Source: Spirochaetota bacterium
GTDB taxonomy: Bacteria > Spirochaetota > Spirochaetia > DSM-27196 > PWMO01
Length of the DNA stretch: 25,357 nt
Direction of reading: 5' to 3'
Assembly (NCBI GenBank): GCA_009908925.1
Contig: JAAAOH010000222.1
Location: 1-25,357, forward strand
Shown: one piece after another, positions 19,056-25,140 of the stretch
How positions within the stretch are numbered: the stretch's first letter is position 1
Layout of the letters: each line of letters opens with the position of its first letter
Notes under the pieces: model-generated
What the model was told of the DNA's origin: nothing
What the model saw: only the letters and a program-made list of their open reading frames with translations
Database searches by the model: none
Translations under genes and position numbers: made by a program

Positions 19056-19267
19056 ATGTCCAAGGCACGATTAGTGAGCATAATGAGCCGCGTGGCGCGT
19101 CGACTCGTCGATCTCACCGCCTCTACAGTCTACTACAGAGCAGCGGTATACGCGCGAGGTATCGAGTCGTCGGCACCGGCTCGCTGCGACAGACTATTGA
19201 GCTCCTCGTCCACCGGGACAATCTGCACGAAGCCCGCCGCATCATGAACGAGACGAAACCCTCCTGA
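19056..19267 (+). pseudogene. Small DUF2007-like gene with an apparent single-base frameshift
   Basis: ATG 19056 follows a G-rich stretch (19041-19046) and encodes MSKARLVSI, then continues in a frame that makes no sense. From about 19085 a different frame (ending at TGA 19265-19267) encodes LYSLLQSSGIRARYRV and later ELLVHRDNLHEARRIM. That pattern resembles DUF2007 putative signal-transducing proteins: a helix, then GI, then a strand with a D-x-x-x-A-x-x-I ending. Adding one base near 19083 would join the two parts into a protein of about 70 aa reading MSKARLVSIYEPRG. The joined frame has no ATG, GTG or TTG of its own downstream of the barrel gene. It lies 62 nt after that gene and before a terminator-like hairpin. 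It is either a recent pseudogene or a sequencing error. Confidence 0.45.
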
Positions 19268-19312
19268 CCCGGAGCGTGCCCGGGTGCAGCGAAGCCAACA
19301 AACGCGCCGACT

Positions 19313-19342
19313 TCGCCGGCATCGACCGCCGGCGATTATCTT
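19313..19342 (+). terminator. Intrinsic terminator-like hairpin closing the envelope operon
   Basis: TCGCCGGC (19313-19320) and GCCGGCGA (19328-19335) form a perfect 8-bp GC-rich stem with a 7-nt loop, followed by TTATCTT. It lies 46 nt after the frameshifted small gene and about 320 nt after the barrel gene. A weaker CGCGCCC/GGGCGCG dyad (18999-19027) occurs earlier. Confidence 0.6.
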
Positions 19343-19439
19343 GAGTGTCTGGACCTAAGGTCCCACGATCCGCGATCATACATTCCAGGGAGTAATGTTC
19401 ATGGACGGGCGCACGCGAGCGAACATCAAACCGGGGCAC

Positions 19440-19465
19440 TGAACCGCCTCGGGATTTCCGGAGAA
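19440..19465 (+). repeat. Left terminal repeat of recQ-tail copy 2
   Basis: TGAACCGCCTCGGG followed by ATTTCCGGAGAA. The inner sequence AACAATAGCTGGAGTTGTTG matches copy 1 with few changes. From memory it resembles the tips of some IS3-family elements. Confidence 0.65.
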
Positions 19466-19536
19466 ACAATAGCTGGAGTTGTTGCTCCCATTGTAGTGGT
19501 GCAAGGCTCCGTGAAACCGTTACAGAGGCGCCTGGG

Positions 19537-20109
19537 TTAGATACCTTCCGAGGGATCACTGGCCGTGGCGGTGACCCGCCCCCGCCACGGTCCCCGCTGG
19601 ACGACCCGCAATCGCCCGGCGGCGAAGAGTTCCTCCAGCGCCTCCTCGATCTCCTCTCGCCGCCAGGTGCCGAGCAGTCCGAATACCGGCTCCCGTCCCG
19701 GATGCCACGGCACCGAGGCTGTCCGTGCTGTCCCTGGCAAAACCGCCGCGGCTTGGGCCGGGGTGTACCGACGCCGCCTCCGAGAGAGCCAGTTGACATT
19801 TGCCTGCACCACTGGCGATTCCGCACGCGCCACCCCGTTGCACACATCGCACCCCGGGCATACCTCCAGGTGAGCCCCCAGCGCCTCGACCAGTACGTCA
19901 CGTCGGCAGCGGTCGCCGGAGAGAAACGCGCCCCACCTTGTTCCCGTCGTTCCCGCGGTGGCGGTTATTTCCGACGCACTCGCCAGCACGATCGCCCGAG
20001 CAGGCTCGCCGTCTCGCCCCGCGCGTCCCGACTCCTGGAGATAGCTCTCCACGGTCGGCGGCAGGTCCCGATGAATGACGGAAACTATCATTTTGTGATC
20101 GACGCCCAT
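19537..20109 (-). pseudogene. recQ: RecQ helicase C-terminal fragment, copy 2 (open, with zinc cluster)
   Basis: This is a 190-codon frame from ATG 20107-20109 with no internal stop. Residues 1-34 (MGVDHK, VIHRDLPPTVES, LQESGRAGRDG) correspond to the end of the RecQ helicase core. Cys68, Cys84, Cys87 and Cys90 (CRRDVLVEALG...CPGCDVC) match the RecQ zinc-binding arrangement. Residues 110-180 (TWRREEIEEALEELFAAGRL) look like a winged-helix-like C-terminal region. All ATP-binding motifs are missing, so it cannot be a helicase. The upstream codons (NAENRNPSKTDA) reach a stop and no Shine-Dalgarno sequence precedes the ATG. Copies 2 and 3 differ mostly by conservative changes (I/V, D/E, S/T), so at least their ancestors were under protein selection. 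It could be translated as a stand-alone domain, but I favour a mobile gene fragment. Confidence 0.75.
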
Positions 20110-20327
20110 AGCGTCGGTTTTGCTTGGGTTACGGTTTTCGGCGTTCCAGAGCTATCGCGAATATCCCGCCCGCTGCGGCGCGGACGAGCGCACTATGCCG
20201 AGGCCGGGTCGGGCGGACTCGCGCCAGGCAACTCCGGGACGAGATAGTCCATTATCGACCAGAGATGGGTGCTGAGGTTTTCGACAGGCGAGCCCATGAG
20301 CCCCAGCGTTGAGCTCCTCAAGCTGCC

Positions 20328-20603
20328 CTACTCGTAGTGCGTCCACATCCGCAGCACCTTGACGATCCTTTCTTCCTCCATCACTTCGTAGACCAGGCGA
20401 TGCTGAATGTTGATTCGGCGTGAGAAGGCTCCCGAGAGATTTCCGACCAGCTTCTCGAATCGCGGCGGCGACTGATAGGGGTCGTGTGCGATCAGTTCCA
20501 GGAGTTCTTCGGCCTTCGGTCTGAGGCCGGCTGCGGAAAGCTTTTTCGCGTCCTTCTGGGCCTGTTTTGAGAACAGAAGCTTGTAGTTCCGGCTACCACT
20601 CAA
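20328..20603 (-). CDS. yoeB: YoeB/Txe-type ribosome-dependent mRNA interferase toxin
   Basis: This is a 91-aa protein of the normal YoeB length. Family residues are present: Glu50 in PRFEKLVGNLSG, Arg69 in RRINIQHRLVY, and the C-terminal His89-Tyr90 in MWTHYE. They align by spacing with the Glu46, Arg65, His83 and Tyr84 of E. coli YoeB. The family binds the ribosomal A site and cleaves translated mRNA; the antitoxin blocks it by direct binding. The start is TTG at 20601-20603, as no ATG or GTG occurs early in the frame, and it overlaps the antitoxin's last 11 nt, giving coupled translation. The toxin looks intact. It lies directly upstream, on the same strand, of recQ-tail copy 2. Confidence 0.9.
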   Translation of the reverse strand: MSGSRNYKLLFSKQAQKDAKKLSAAGLRPKAEELLELIAHDPYQSPPRFEKLVGNLSGAFSRRINIQHRLVYEVMEEERIVKVLRMWTHYE

Positions 20604-20835
20604 GTGACTCGTCCATTTCGGAAGAAGGGGTGCTCATCCCATCGCGAATGGACTCGGTCATCCCGGGTATCGAATTGAGGAACAAGGTTTCTTCGATCGC
20701 TCTCCAGTCATCCTCGGAAACGAGAACAGCAGACCCCTTTTTCCCGGTTATGAGCAGAGGCTCATGTTCCTCGTTGACCTGCTCGATAAAGCGAAACAGA
20801 TTTTGCCGGGCGTTGGTGACACTAGTTGAGCCCAT
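20593..20835 (-). CDS. yefM: YefM/Phd-type antitoxin
   Basis: This 80-aa protein is the first gene of the toxin-antitoxin operon. The N-terminal half (TSVTNARQNLFRFIEQVNEE, then PLLITGKKGSAVLVSEDDW) is the Phd/YefM DNA-binding dimer fold. The acidic C-terminal tail after about residue 55 would wrap the YoeB toxin. AGGAGG (complement of 20840-20845) lies 4 nt before the ATG at 20833-20835. A pair of TGTAC-type half-sites overlaps the promoter just upstream and fits YefM autorepression. Confidence 0.9.
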   Translation of the reverse strand: MGSTSVTNARQNLFRFIEQVNEEHEPLLITGKKGSAVLVSEDDWRAIEETLFLNSIPGMTESIRDGMSTPSSEMDESLEW

Positions 20836-20844
20836 ATGACCTCC

Positions 20845-20884
20845 TGTACGTAATAATGTACATTAAAGGAGCCAGGGTCTGCAA
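20845..20884 (-). promoter_or_regulatory. yefM-yoeB promoter and operator with two TGTACA-type sites
   Basis: On the minus strand TTGCAG (complement of 20879-20884), an 18-nt spacer and TACATT (complement of 20855-20860) form a plausible promoter. TGTACG (20845-20850) and TGTACA (20857-20862) are hexamer sites with centres exactly 12 bp apart. From memory, this is the site motif and centre-to-centre spacing described for the E. coli yefM-yoeB operator. One site overlaps the -10 box and the other the Shine-Dalgarno sequence. Confidence 0.6.
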
Positions 20885-20895
20885 GCCGGCGACAC

Positions 20896-20921
20896 TGAAC
20901 CGTCCCGGGTTTTCCGAAGAG
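20896..20921 (+). repeat. Solo copy of the element terminus
   Basis: TGAACCGTCCCGGG followed by TTTTCCGAAGAG matches the outer tip of the recQ-tail elements. The sequence inside it (GCTGCATCTGCGAATACC) matches neither end of the recQ copies. It may be the remnant tip of a different element, perhaps the autonomous parent insertion sequence. Confidence 0.5.
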
Positions 20922-21171
20922 CTGCATCTGCGAATACCGGCGTAGATTCCTCGGACAGTGGAACGCGGACCCTTTGCTTTCAACGGCGCTCATGCGCTCA
21001 GCCCCGTTTTCCACGGCCCATAGAGTCGGTTCGAATTTGCGTTGCGCCGGAGGACGGGGCATCGGCTCAGCAAGGACGAAGTATCCTCTCTATTGAGAAT
21101 GATGGCCGGCTATGGTCATTCCCGTAACACTTCGGTTTCATTACTCATAGCCTCATCGCATCGAAAAATGC
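20922..21171. other. Intergenic stretch without a recognisable gene
   Basis: Short frames here on the minus strand have no start signal or family resemblance. The stretch lies between the solo terminus and the promoter of the FGE-fold lipoprotein and may be insertion-sequence debris. Confidence 0.4.
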
Positions 21172-21199
21172 TTGACAGGGGTAGGAGAAGGGCTAGCAT
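21172..21199 (+). promoter_or_regulatory. Promoter of the FGE-fold lipoprotein gene
   Basis: A perfect TTGACA (21172-21177), a 16-nt spacer and TAGCAT (21194-21199). Initiation near 21206 would give a leader of about 100 nt with a small TCAAG/CTTGA hairpin (21268-21282) before the AGGA Shine-Dalgarno sequence at 21297-21300. Confidence 0.65.
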
Positions 21200-21307
21200 G
21201 AAATAGTCAGATTACGGTAAGTTAGTTGACACGCCGAGCTCCGGTGGTTGCGAACGACGTGTAGAACTCAAGCCTTTCTTGAAGATAAGTCTCTTTAGGA
21301 AAGAGAA

Positions 21308-22063
21308 TTGCGTATGAGAGAGTTGTTTCTGCTCGTTATCCCTTTCCCACTTCTTTTGGGATTCTTGTCCTGCTCACCGGATCCTACGTCCCCTGATTCT
21401 GATCCAGAACCCTCCTGCCCGGCGGAGATGGTACTCATTCCGGCGAATCCGAATCTCGGGATAGACGTCCCCTTCTGCATCGACGAGTATGAAGCATCCC
21501 GTCCGGATGCGACCGAAACGGATCAGGGTGTCGATACCTCGATGGCGCTCTCCCTGGCTGGAGTCATACCCTGGCATGTAAATCCCATGAGCTCCGATGC
21601 ACTGGACCAGATGAGGGACGCGGCTGGAGCTGCGGGCAAGCGACTTTGCACCGCAGCTGAATGGACTGCCGCCTGCTCCGGTAACAGCGGTTTGACTTAT
21701 GCCTACGGAAACGTCTTCGATCCGCTTGCCTGCAACTGTGTCGACAGCTTCTGCGCGGAATACTGCGCCGACAACGGTATCGCACCCGTGGACTGTTCTA
21801 CGGATGCGAACTGCGGTTACACGTATTCCTGCTTTTTCGTAGTACCGACCGGGGATTTCGAAGATTGCAGATCCGGTCAAGGTGTCTTCGACCTGAACGG
21901 GAACGTGTGGGAAGTCGTTCTCTCGTCGATCGACCCACGCGGGTACGAGATCCGCGGAGGAGGATTCAACGACGCCGGTGCCGCCGGGAGGCTCCAATGC
22001 GACTTCAACGCGGACTGGAGTAACCTCTACGCCGGCTTCCGCTGCTGCAGGGACCCCGATTGA
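21308..22063 (+). CDS. Lipoprotein with formylglycine-generating-enzyme-like (FGE-sulfatase) domain
   Basis: This is a 251-aa protein. The hydrophobic signal ends in a lipobox-like FLSC with Cys22, followed by a Pro/Asp-rich linker, so it is a probable lipoprotein. Residues about 38-249 carry the FGE/SUMF1-like signature: EMVLIP, FCIDEYEAS, GKRLCTAAEWTAACSG, LNGNVWEV, EIRGGGFND and the ending GFRCC. This C-type-lectin-like fold is used both by enzymes and by non-catalytic binding proteins. Residues 138-177 are a cysteine-rich insertion with seven Cys in 40 residues, suggesting disulfides or metal binding. TTG 21308 is 7 nt after AGGA; ATG 21314 is nearly as good (13 nt) and shortens the protein by two residues. 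It is transcribed alone from its own promoter. The substrate is unknown. Confidence 0.82.
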   Translation: MRMRELFLLVIPFPLLLGFLSCSPDPTSPDSDPEPSCPAEMVLIPANPNLGIDVPFCIDEYEASRPDATETDQGVDTSMALSLAGVIPWHVNPMSSDALDQMRDAAGAAGKRLCTAAEWTAACSGNSGLTYAYGNVFDPLACNCVDSFCAEYCADNGIAPVDCSTDANCGYTYSCFFVVPTGDFEDCRSGQGVFDLNGNVWEVVLSSIDPRGYEIRGGGFNDAGAAGRLQCDFNADWSNLYAGFRCCRDPD

Positions 22064-22570
22064 GGAATCCCGACATCTGGCCCTGTGTTCGATCAGTAGG
22101 GAAATTGCCCATGTCCGCGGCCGTTGAGGACCCCGACACCAGAGTGTCTTCTTCCCGGATATTTGGCCCGAATTTCACGGTTTGCTTCAGGCGACGCGGG
22201 ACGGTGAAAAAAGGCGCGTGATTTGGCGGCGGCAAAGCATTAACCTCTCCAGACGGGACGGTCACCATGTCGCTTACCCGCCCGTCCCTGATGGAAGCTC
22301 GTTATCAGTCAAACCGCGGGGAGCCCACGGCACACCTGCTGGCCGCGATCGATCCTATCCTCGAGCTTTCCGTCGAGCTTCCCAGGTCTGTCGGGCACGG
22401 AGAAATCCGCATTAAGCAATTGAGCGACGACTTCGGAGCCGGAGAGCTCGATATTCTCGGGGCTTATGATGACTGCACGTTGGAGTTCGCCCAACCGACT
22501 CCAGTCTTTATCCGATCAATCTGCCGCCGCCGTGAATCCACTGGCGAGAACCCGCGAGTGCTTTCCGAAA

Positions 22571-22599
22571 ACCGGTGCGATGACACCATCGCAGCCGGT
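22571..22599. repeat. 12-bp bulged hairpin
   Basis: ACCGGTGCGATG (22571-22582) pairs with CATCGCAGCCGGT (22587-22599) over 12 bp with one bulged base and a 4-nt ACAC loop. There is no T-tract. The function is unknown: operator, structured RNA or recombination-site remnant. Confidence 0.6.
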
Positions 22600-22671
22600 G
22601 AGGACGTATGTGTTACTCCAGACACGGGGAGCGAGAACGATACGGTCAACCCGCTTCCGGTGAACGACGTC

Positions 22672-22701
22672 CATGTTTCGTCGACTCAGTCGATGCACAT
22701 G
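22672..22701. repeat. 30-bp interrupted palindrome
   Basis: The outer arms are CATGT (22672-22676) and ACATG (22697-22701). The inner arms are TCGACT (22681-22686) and AGTCGA (22688-22693), around a single central C. The symmetry fits a dimeric regulator site or a cruciform. Confidence 0.5.
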
Positions 22702-22831
22702 CCGGTGACCGTGAGTATCAACGCAGTCGGCTTGTTGAATTGTGCCGCTCCGCGCCGAAGCCGGGTCGTGCGCACCGCAGGTAACGAAATCCCGGAAACG
22801 CTGTTGGCATTCCGGGGCGCAATAGTAAGCT

Positions 22832-22873
22832 GTAGCCGCGAAAAAGCGCGGCGCTACCGCCCGTGGCCGGGCG
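22832..22873 (+). promoter_or_regulatory. Two consecutive stem-loops in the leader of the C1q-like lipoprotein gene
   Basis: Hairpin 1 is GTAGC-CGCG (22832-22840), an AAAAAG loop, then CGCG, a 2-nt bulge and GCTAC (22847-22857). Hairpin 2 follows directly: CGCCCG (22858-22863), a TGGC loop and CGGGCG (22868-22873). The Shine-Dalgarno AAGGAGGT starts 10 nt later at 22883. I match no known riboswitch class. The structures could control translation or mRNA stability. Confidence 0.5.
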
Positions 22874-22895
22874 TGCCCCGGCAAGGAGGTTTACC

Positions 22896-23432
22896 ATGAG
22901 AAAGAAGTTGCTCGTGTCCGCGACGCTTGTGGTAGTTGCAGCGCTCGTATTCACCGCTTGCGAGGGCCCGGCGGGACCCCGGGGGGCGGAAGGTCCTGCT
23001 GGTAGCCCGAACGTACAGACGGTGCTCTTCGCGTACCTTAGCTCAAGTCAGACTATTGAATCTGGGTCAAATTCGACCGTTGTGTTTGACACTGTCGTCG
23101 TCGACGAGCTCAATGGGTATGACCCTTCGACAGGTCTCTACACTGTGCAGGCGGATGGGGACTATAGTGTCGCGTTCACGATAGACTGGCGCGATACTTT
23201 CGCGGACGGGGACACCATCGTTTACGTAATCGACGTGGACACCGCACTATTCGTAGCAGTCGACCTGACTTCTGGCGGTGGGAGCGAGGGCTACAGCCTA
23301 AGCACGAGCATTCCCAACCTGAGTGCCGGCGAAATAATTGAGGTACGCGTTGGTCACGATAGCGTTGATACCAGAGATATTTACGGAAGCTACCGTCCGG
23401 AAACGCAACTGGCGATTGTCCGGCTCGAATAG
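22896..23432 (+). CDS. Lipoprotein with short collagen-like repeat and C1q/TNF-like domain
   Basis: This is a 178-aa protein. ATG 22896 is chosen because AAGGAGGT (22883-22890) lies 5 nt upstream and the signal sequence starts there. Residues 1-22 form a lipoprotein signal with lipobox FTAC (Cys22). Residues 24-36 hold four Gly-X-Y triplets (GPA GPR GAE GPA). Residues about 42-178 resemble a compact C1q-like jelly roll: TVVFDTVV, then NGYDPSTGLYTVQADGDYSVAF, which recalls the C1q pattern (FD...N...YD..TG.F....G.Y.F), and a closing strand QLAIVRLE. Such domains form trimers. Collagen-plus-C1q layouts occur in bacterial surface proteins such as spore BclA, but there the collagen part is much longer. 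It is probably a surface-exposed trimeric lipoprotein; the ligand is unknown. The leader upstream is structured. Confidence 0.75.
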   Translation: MRKKLLVSATLVVVAALVFTACEGPAGPRGAEGPAGSPNVQTVLFAYLSSSQTIESGSNSTVVFDTVVVDELNGYDPSTGLYTVQADGDYSVAFTIDWRDTFADGDTIVYVIDVDTALFVAVDLTSGGGSEGYSLSTSIPNLSAGEIIEVRVGHDSVDTRDIYGSYRPETQLAIVRLE

Positions 23433-23463
23433 CGTACCGACGACTCACTGCTGGAACAATCTA

Positions 23464-23486
23464 CTGCGTGAGCGTTTCTCACGCAG
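23464..23486 (+). terminator. Perfect 9-bp hairpin after the C1q-like gene
   Basis: CTGCGTGAG (23464-23472) and CTCACGCAG (23478-23486) pair perfectly around the loop CGTTT, 31 nt after the stop codon. No T-tract follows. It also marks where the homology of recQ-tail copy 3 begins, so it may be a junction feature rather than a terminator. Confidence 0.45.
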
Positions 23487-23633
23487 GCTCCGGTGTCGAG
23501 GTAAAACCGCTTTACATCCGGCCGCCGAATCGGGGTCTCTGTCTGCCGAGGCTGATGCTGCGGGTTCCCGGGGGTCTGGAAAGGCCAGGAGAACGACGAC
23601 GCCAGCGCTGTGAGGACCCGCCGCTGCGAATGC

Positions 23634-24197
23634 TTACCCAACAGCGTCAGCCTGCGTGGTGAGACGACTCCGCCACGGTCCACGCTTGATAATGCGCAGC
23701 CGCCCGGCGGCGCGGAGCTCCTCCAATGCCTCCTCGATCTCATCCCGCCGCCAGGCGTGGAGTAGCCCGTACACCGGCTCCCGCCCCGGGTGCCACGGGA
23801 CCGGCGCCGACCGCGCCGTTCCGGCAAGTACAGCGGCGGCCTGACCCGGCGAATACCGGCGCCGCCGTCGCGAGAGCCAGTGTGAGACCGTCTCCGCTAC
23901 CGGCGATTCCGCCCGCGCCACCCCGTCACACACATCACAGCCGGAGCACGCCTCGATGTGTGCCCCCAACGCCTCGACGAGGATTTCGCGTCGGCAGCGC
24001 TCGCCAGAGAGAAACGTGCCCCACCGCGTTGCCTTCGTTCCCGCCACGGCCGCCATTTCCGACGGCCCTGCCAGGACGATCGCCTGCGCCGGCCCGCCGT
24101 CGCGGCCCGCACGCCCGGACTCCTGTAAGTAGGCCTCTACCGAGTCCGGCAGGTCACGATGAATGACGGAAACTATGATTTTGTGATCGATGCCCAT
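23634..24197 (-). pseudogene. recQ: RecQ helicase C-terminal fragment, copy 3 (open, with zinc cluster)
   Basis: The frame is uninterrupted from ATG 24195-24197 (MGIDHK) to the stop at 23634, and remains open upstream to 24281 through codons (CRTPKNRNLSKTDA) that correspond to the shared non-helicase flank. VIHRDLPDSVEA, LQESGRAGRDG and the four-cysteine cluster (CRREILVEALG...CSGCDVC) are present, followed by the WRRDEIEEALEELRAAGRL region. It appears to be roughly three-quarters identical to copy 2 by eye, mostly with conservative replacements. It lacks all ATPase motifs and any Shine-Dalgarno sequence. Confidence 0.75.
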
Positions 24198-24330
24198 AGC
24201 GTCAGTTTTGCTTAGGTTACGGTTTTTCGGCGTTCGACAGCTATGGCGAATATCCCGCCTGCCCAGAGCAGACAAGCGCACTATGCCGAGGACGAAGCCT
24301 GGCCGTGGCGGCCGGACTCACGCAGAGCAG

Positions 24331-24355
24331 TCTCCGGAGAAGCCGGGGCGGTTCA
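24331..24355 (-). repeat. Right terminal inverted repeat of recQ-tail copy 3
   Basis: On the minus strand this is TGAACCGCCCCGG, then CTTCTCCGGAGA, followed inward by CTGCTCTGCGTGAGTCCGG, as in copy 1. Nothing recognisable lies between it and the toxin stop codon at 24512. Confidence 0.65.
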
Positions 24356-24511
24356 CACTCGATCTCCAGCGAAAACCTCAGCTGCTCTTCATGATACGAT
24401 TCCCGATGAGCCCGTCGCAGGGGGAGGAGACTTGGCCCGCTCTTCGGTTGGAAGCCGTCACCGCCCTCAAATGGGGCTTGAACCTCGTGCCCGGGAGGAT
24501 TGAAGCGGGGG

Positions 24512-24862
24512 TTAGCCGAATCTCCGTAGTCCCAGGACCGTCATCAGCCCATCTTCGACTTCTTCGAACGATGTTCTCTTGAGTTTCCCGACCCTCTCGA
24601 TCAGTCTGAATCGATCAACGCTTGATATCTGTGAAGTTACCACTACCGAATCTTTCGACAGGCTCGTTTCCTTTTTTCCGAAAAACACGTTCCCGGGGGC
24701 TTCTGCCAACAGCAAGTTCGTCGAGAATGGCAAGACGACGATCGTCCTGATGCTGCTCTTGTTGAAAGCATCATCCTGCACGACCAATACGGGGCGTTGG
24801 AACCCCGGCTCACTCCCAGAGGGAACCCCGAAGTCCGCCCACCAGATTTCACCACGAGTCAT
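24512..24862 (-). CDS. MazF/PemK-family endoribonuclease toxin
   Basis: This is a 116-aa protein of normal MazF length. The N-terminal RGEIWWADFG, the RPVLVVQDDAFN segment and TIVVLPFSTN match the conserved MazF/PemK core, including the basic residue before PVLVVQ and the Thr before VVLP that belong to the active site in this family. Such toxins cut single-stranded mRNA at short specific sequences and are held by their antitoxin. ATG 24860-24862 overlaps the antitoxin gene by 14 nt. Nothing suggests inactivation. The terminus of recQ-tail copy 3 lies about 160 nt downstream. Confidence 0.9.
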   Translation of the reverse strand: MTRGEIWWADFGVPSGSEPGFQRPVLVVQDDAFNKSSIRTIVVLPFSTNLLLAEAPGNVFFGKKETSLSKDSVVVTSQISSVDRFRLIERVGKLKRTSFEEVEDGLMTVLGLRRFG

Positions 24863-25097
24863 TTCGTGTCAATTCCCTCAGAGACTCCAGTCCCCCGTTT
24901 GAAATGTCCCCGAACTCATCTGAGGTGGTCTCCGAATAGACTCTGTTTAGTCGTTCAGTGATATTCTCACGCCTGTGGCGTTCAAGAAACTCTTTGAGAG
25001 CCTTCGCGAATAGCTGACTCCGGGGGATGCCCATTGCCTGAGCGGTCTTTTCGGCTTCTTCGTACAGTCGATCGGGCAGAGACACTGCAGTCTTCAT
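24849..25097 (-). CDS. Ribbon-helix-helix antitoxin partner of the MazF-type toxin
   Basis: This is an 82-aa protein. Residues 1-45 (MKTAVSLPDRLYEEAEKTAQ, then IPRSQLFAKALKEFLE) are a MetJ/Arc/CopG-type ribbon-helix-helix DNA-binding domain. The C-terminal acidic, Ser/Thr-rich tail should bind the toxin. ATG 25095-25097 is chosen over the in-frame ATG at 25134-25136, because the longer form would be encoded by the promoter itself. There is no Shine-Dalgarno sequence. The ATG sits 6 nt after the -10 box, implying a leaderless message. The gene overlaps the toxin by 14 nt. Confidence 0.85.
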   Translation of the reverse strand: MKTAVSLPDRLYEEAEKTAQAMGIPRSQLFAKALKEFLERHRRENITERLNRVYSETTSDEFGDISNGGLESLRELTRNDSW

Positions 25098-25103
25098 GTT
25101 CGA

Positions 25104-25132
25104 AGTATAACCGCAGTATAACCGCTTGTCAA
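25104..25132 (-). promoter_or_regulatory. Consensus promoter with tandem 11-bp repeat for the second toxin-antitoxin operon
   Basis: On the minus strand TTGACA (complement of 25127-25132), a 17-nt spacer and TATACT (complement of 25104-25109) form a near-perfect sigma-70 promoter. GCGGTTATACT occurs twice head to tail (complements of 25115-25125 and 25104-25114), filling the spacer and the -10 box. It is a likely operator for the ribbon-helix-helix antitoxin. Confidence 0.75.
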
Positions 25133-25140
25133 ACATTCCT

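Larger units (their letters stand above)
19440..20249 (-). mobile_element. recQ-tail element, copy 2
   Basis: The left terminus (19440-19465) is the best preserved. The right terminus near 20225-20249 is degraded: the CTCCGGAGAAACCGGGACGA block of copy 1 is shortened to CTCCGGGACGA. Between them lie an intact recQ 3' fragment and the common upstream segment (TATCGCGAATATCCCGCC and GCACTATGCCGAGG) shared with copies 1 and 3. It lies immediately downstream of the yefM-yoeB operon on the same strand. Confidence 0.55.
22064..22895. other. 832-nt gap without a supportable gene but with several strong dyads
   Basis: A plus-strand frame from 22267 to 22899 (210 codons) runs over the hairpins and Shine-Dalgarno sequence of the next gene, lacks a ribosome site and shows no family resemblance. 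Minus-strand frames are no better. A weak GACAC/GTGTC hairpin followed by TTCTTCC (22135-22154) could end the FGE-fold gene. Strong dyads occur at 22571-22599, 22672-22701 and 22832-22873. CCGGTGA occurs three times (22595, 22657, 22702). Confidence 0.5.
23484..24355 (-). mobile_element. recQ-tail element, copy 3 (left tip lost)
   Basis: The right terminus (24331-24355) is intact. The left tip is missing: shared sequence starts around CAGGCTCCGG and TAAAACCGCTTTACATC (23500-23522), comparable with CCGTGAAACCGCTACATC in copy 1. The recQ part is full length compared with copy 2. It lies directly downstream of the second toxin-antitoxin operon on the same strand. Confidence 0.55.

Noticed and set aside
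21308..22063. FGE-fold lipoprotein as a diversity-generating retroelement target (compare treponemal TvpA)
   Set aside because: No reverse transcriptase, template repeat or Asn-rich variable region near the C-terminus is visible in the window.
22267..22899. 210-codon plus-strand frame in the gap before the C1q-like gene
   Set aside because: It runs over the hairpins, the Shine-Dalgarno sequence and the first bases of the next gene, lacks its own ribosome site and resembles no family I know.
25098..25136. Longer N-terminus (MFDKRLYCGYTSN) for the ribbon-helix-helix antitoxin
   Set aside because: Those codons coincide with the -35, spacer and -10 of a near-consensus promoter, so they would not be in the mRNA.
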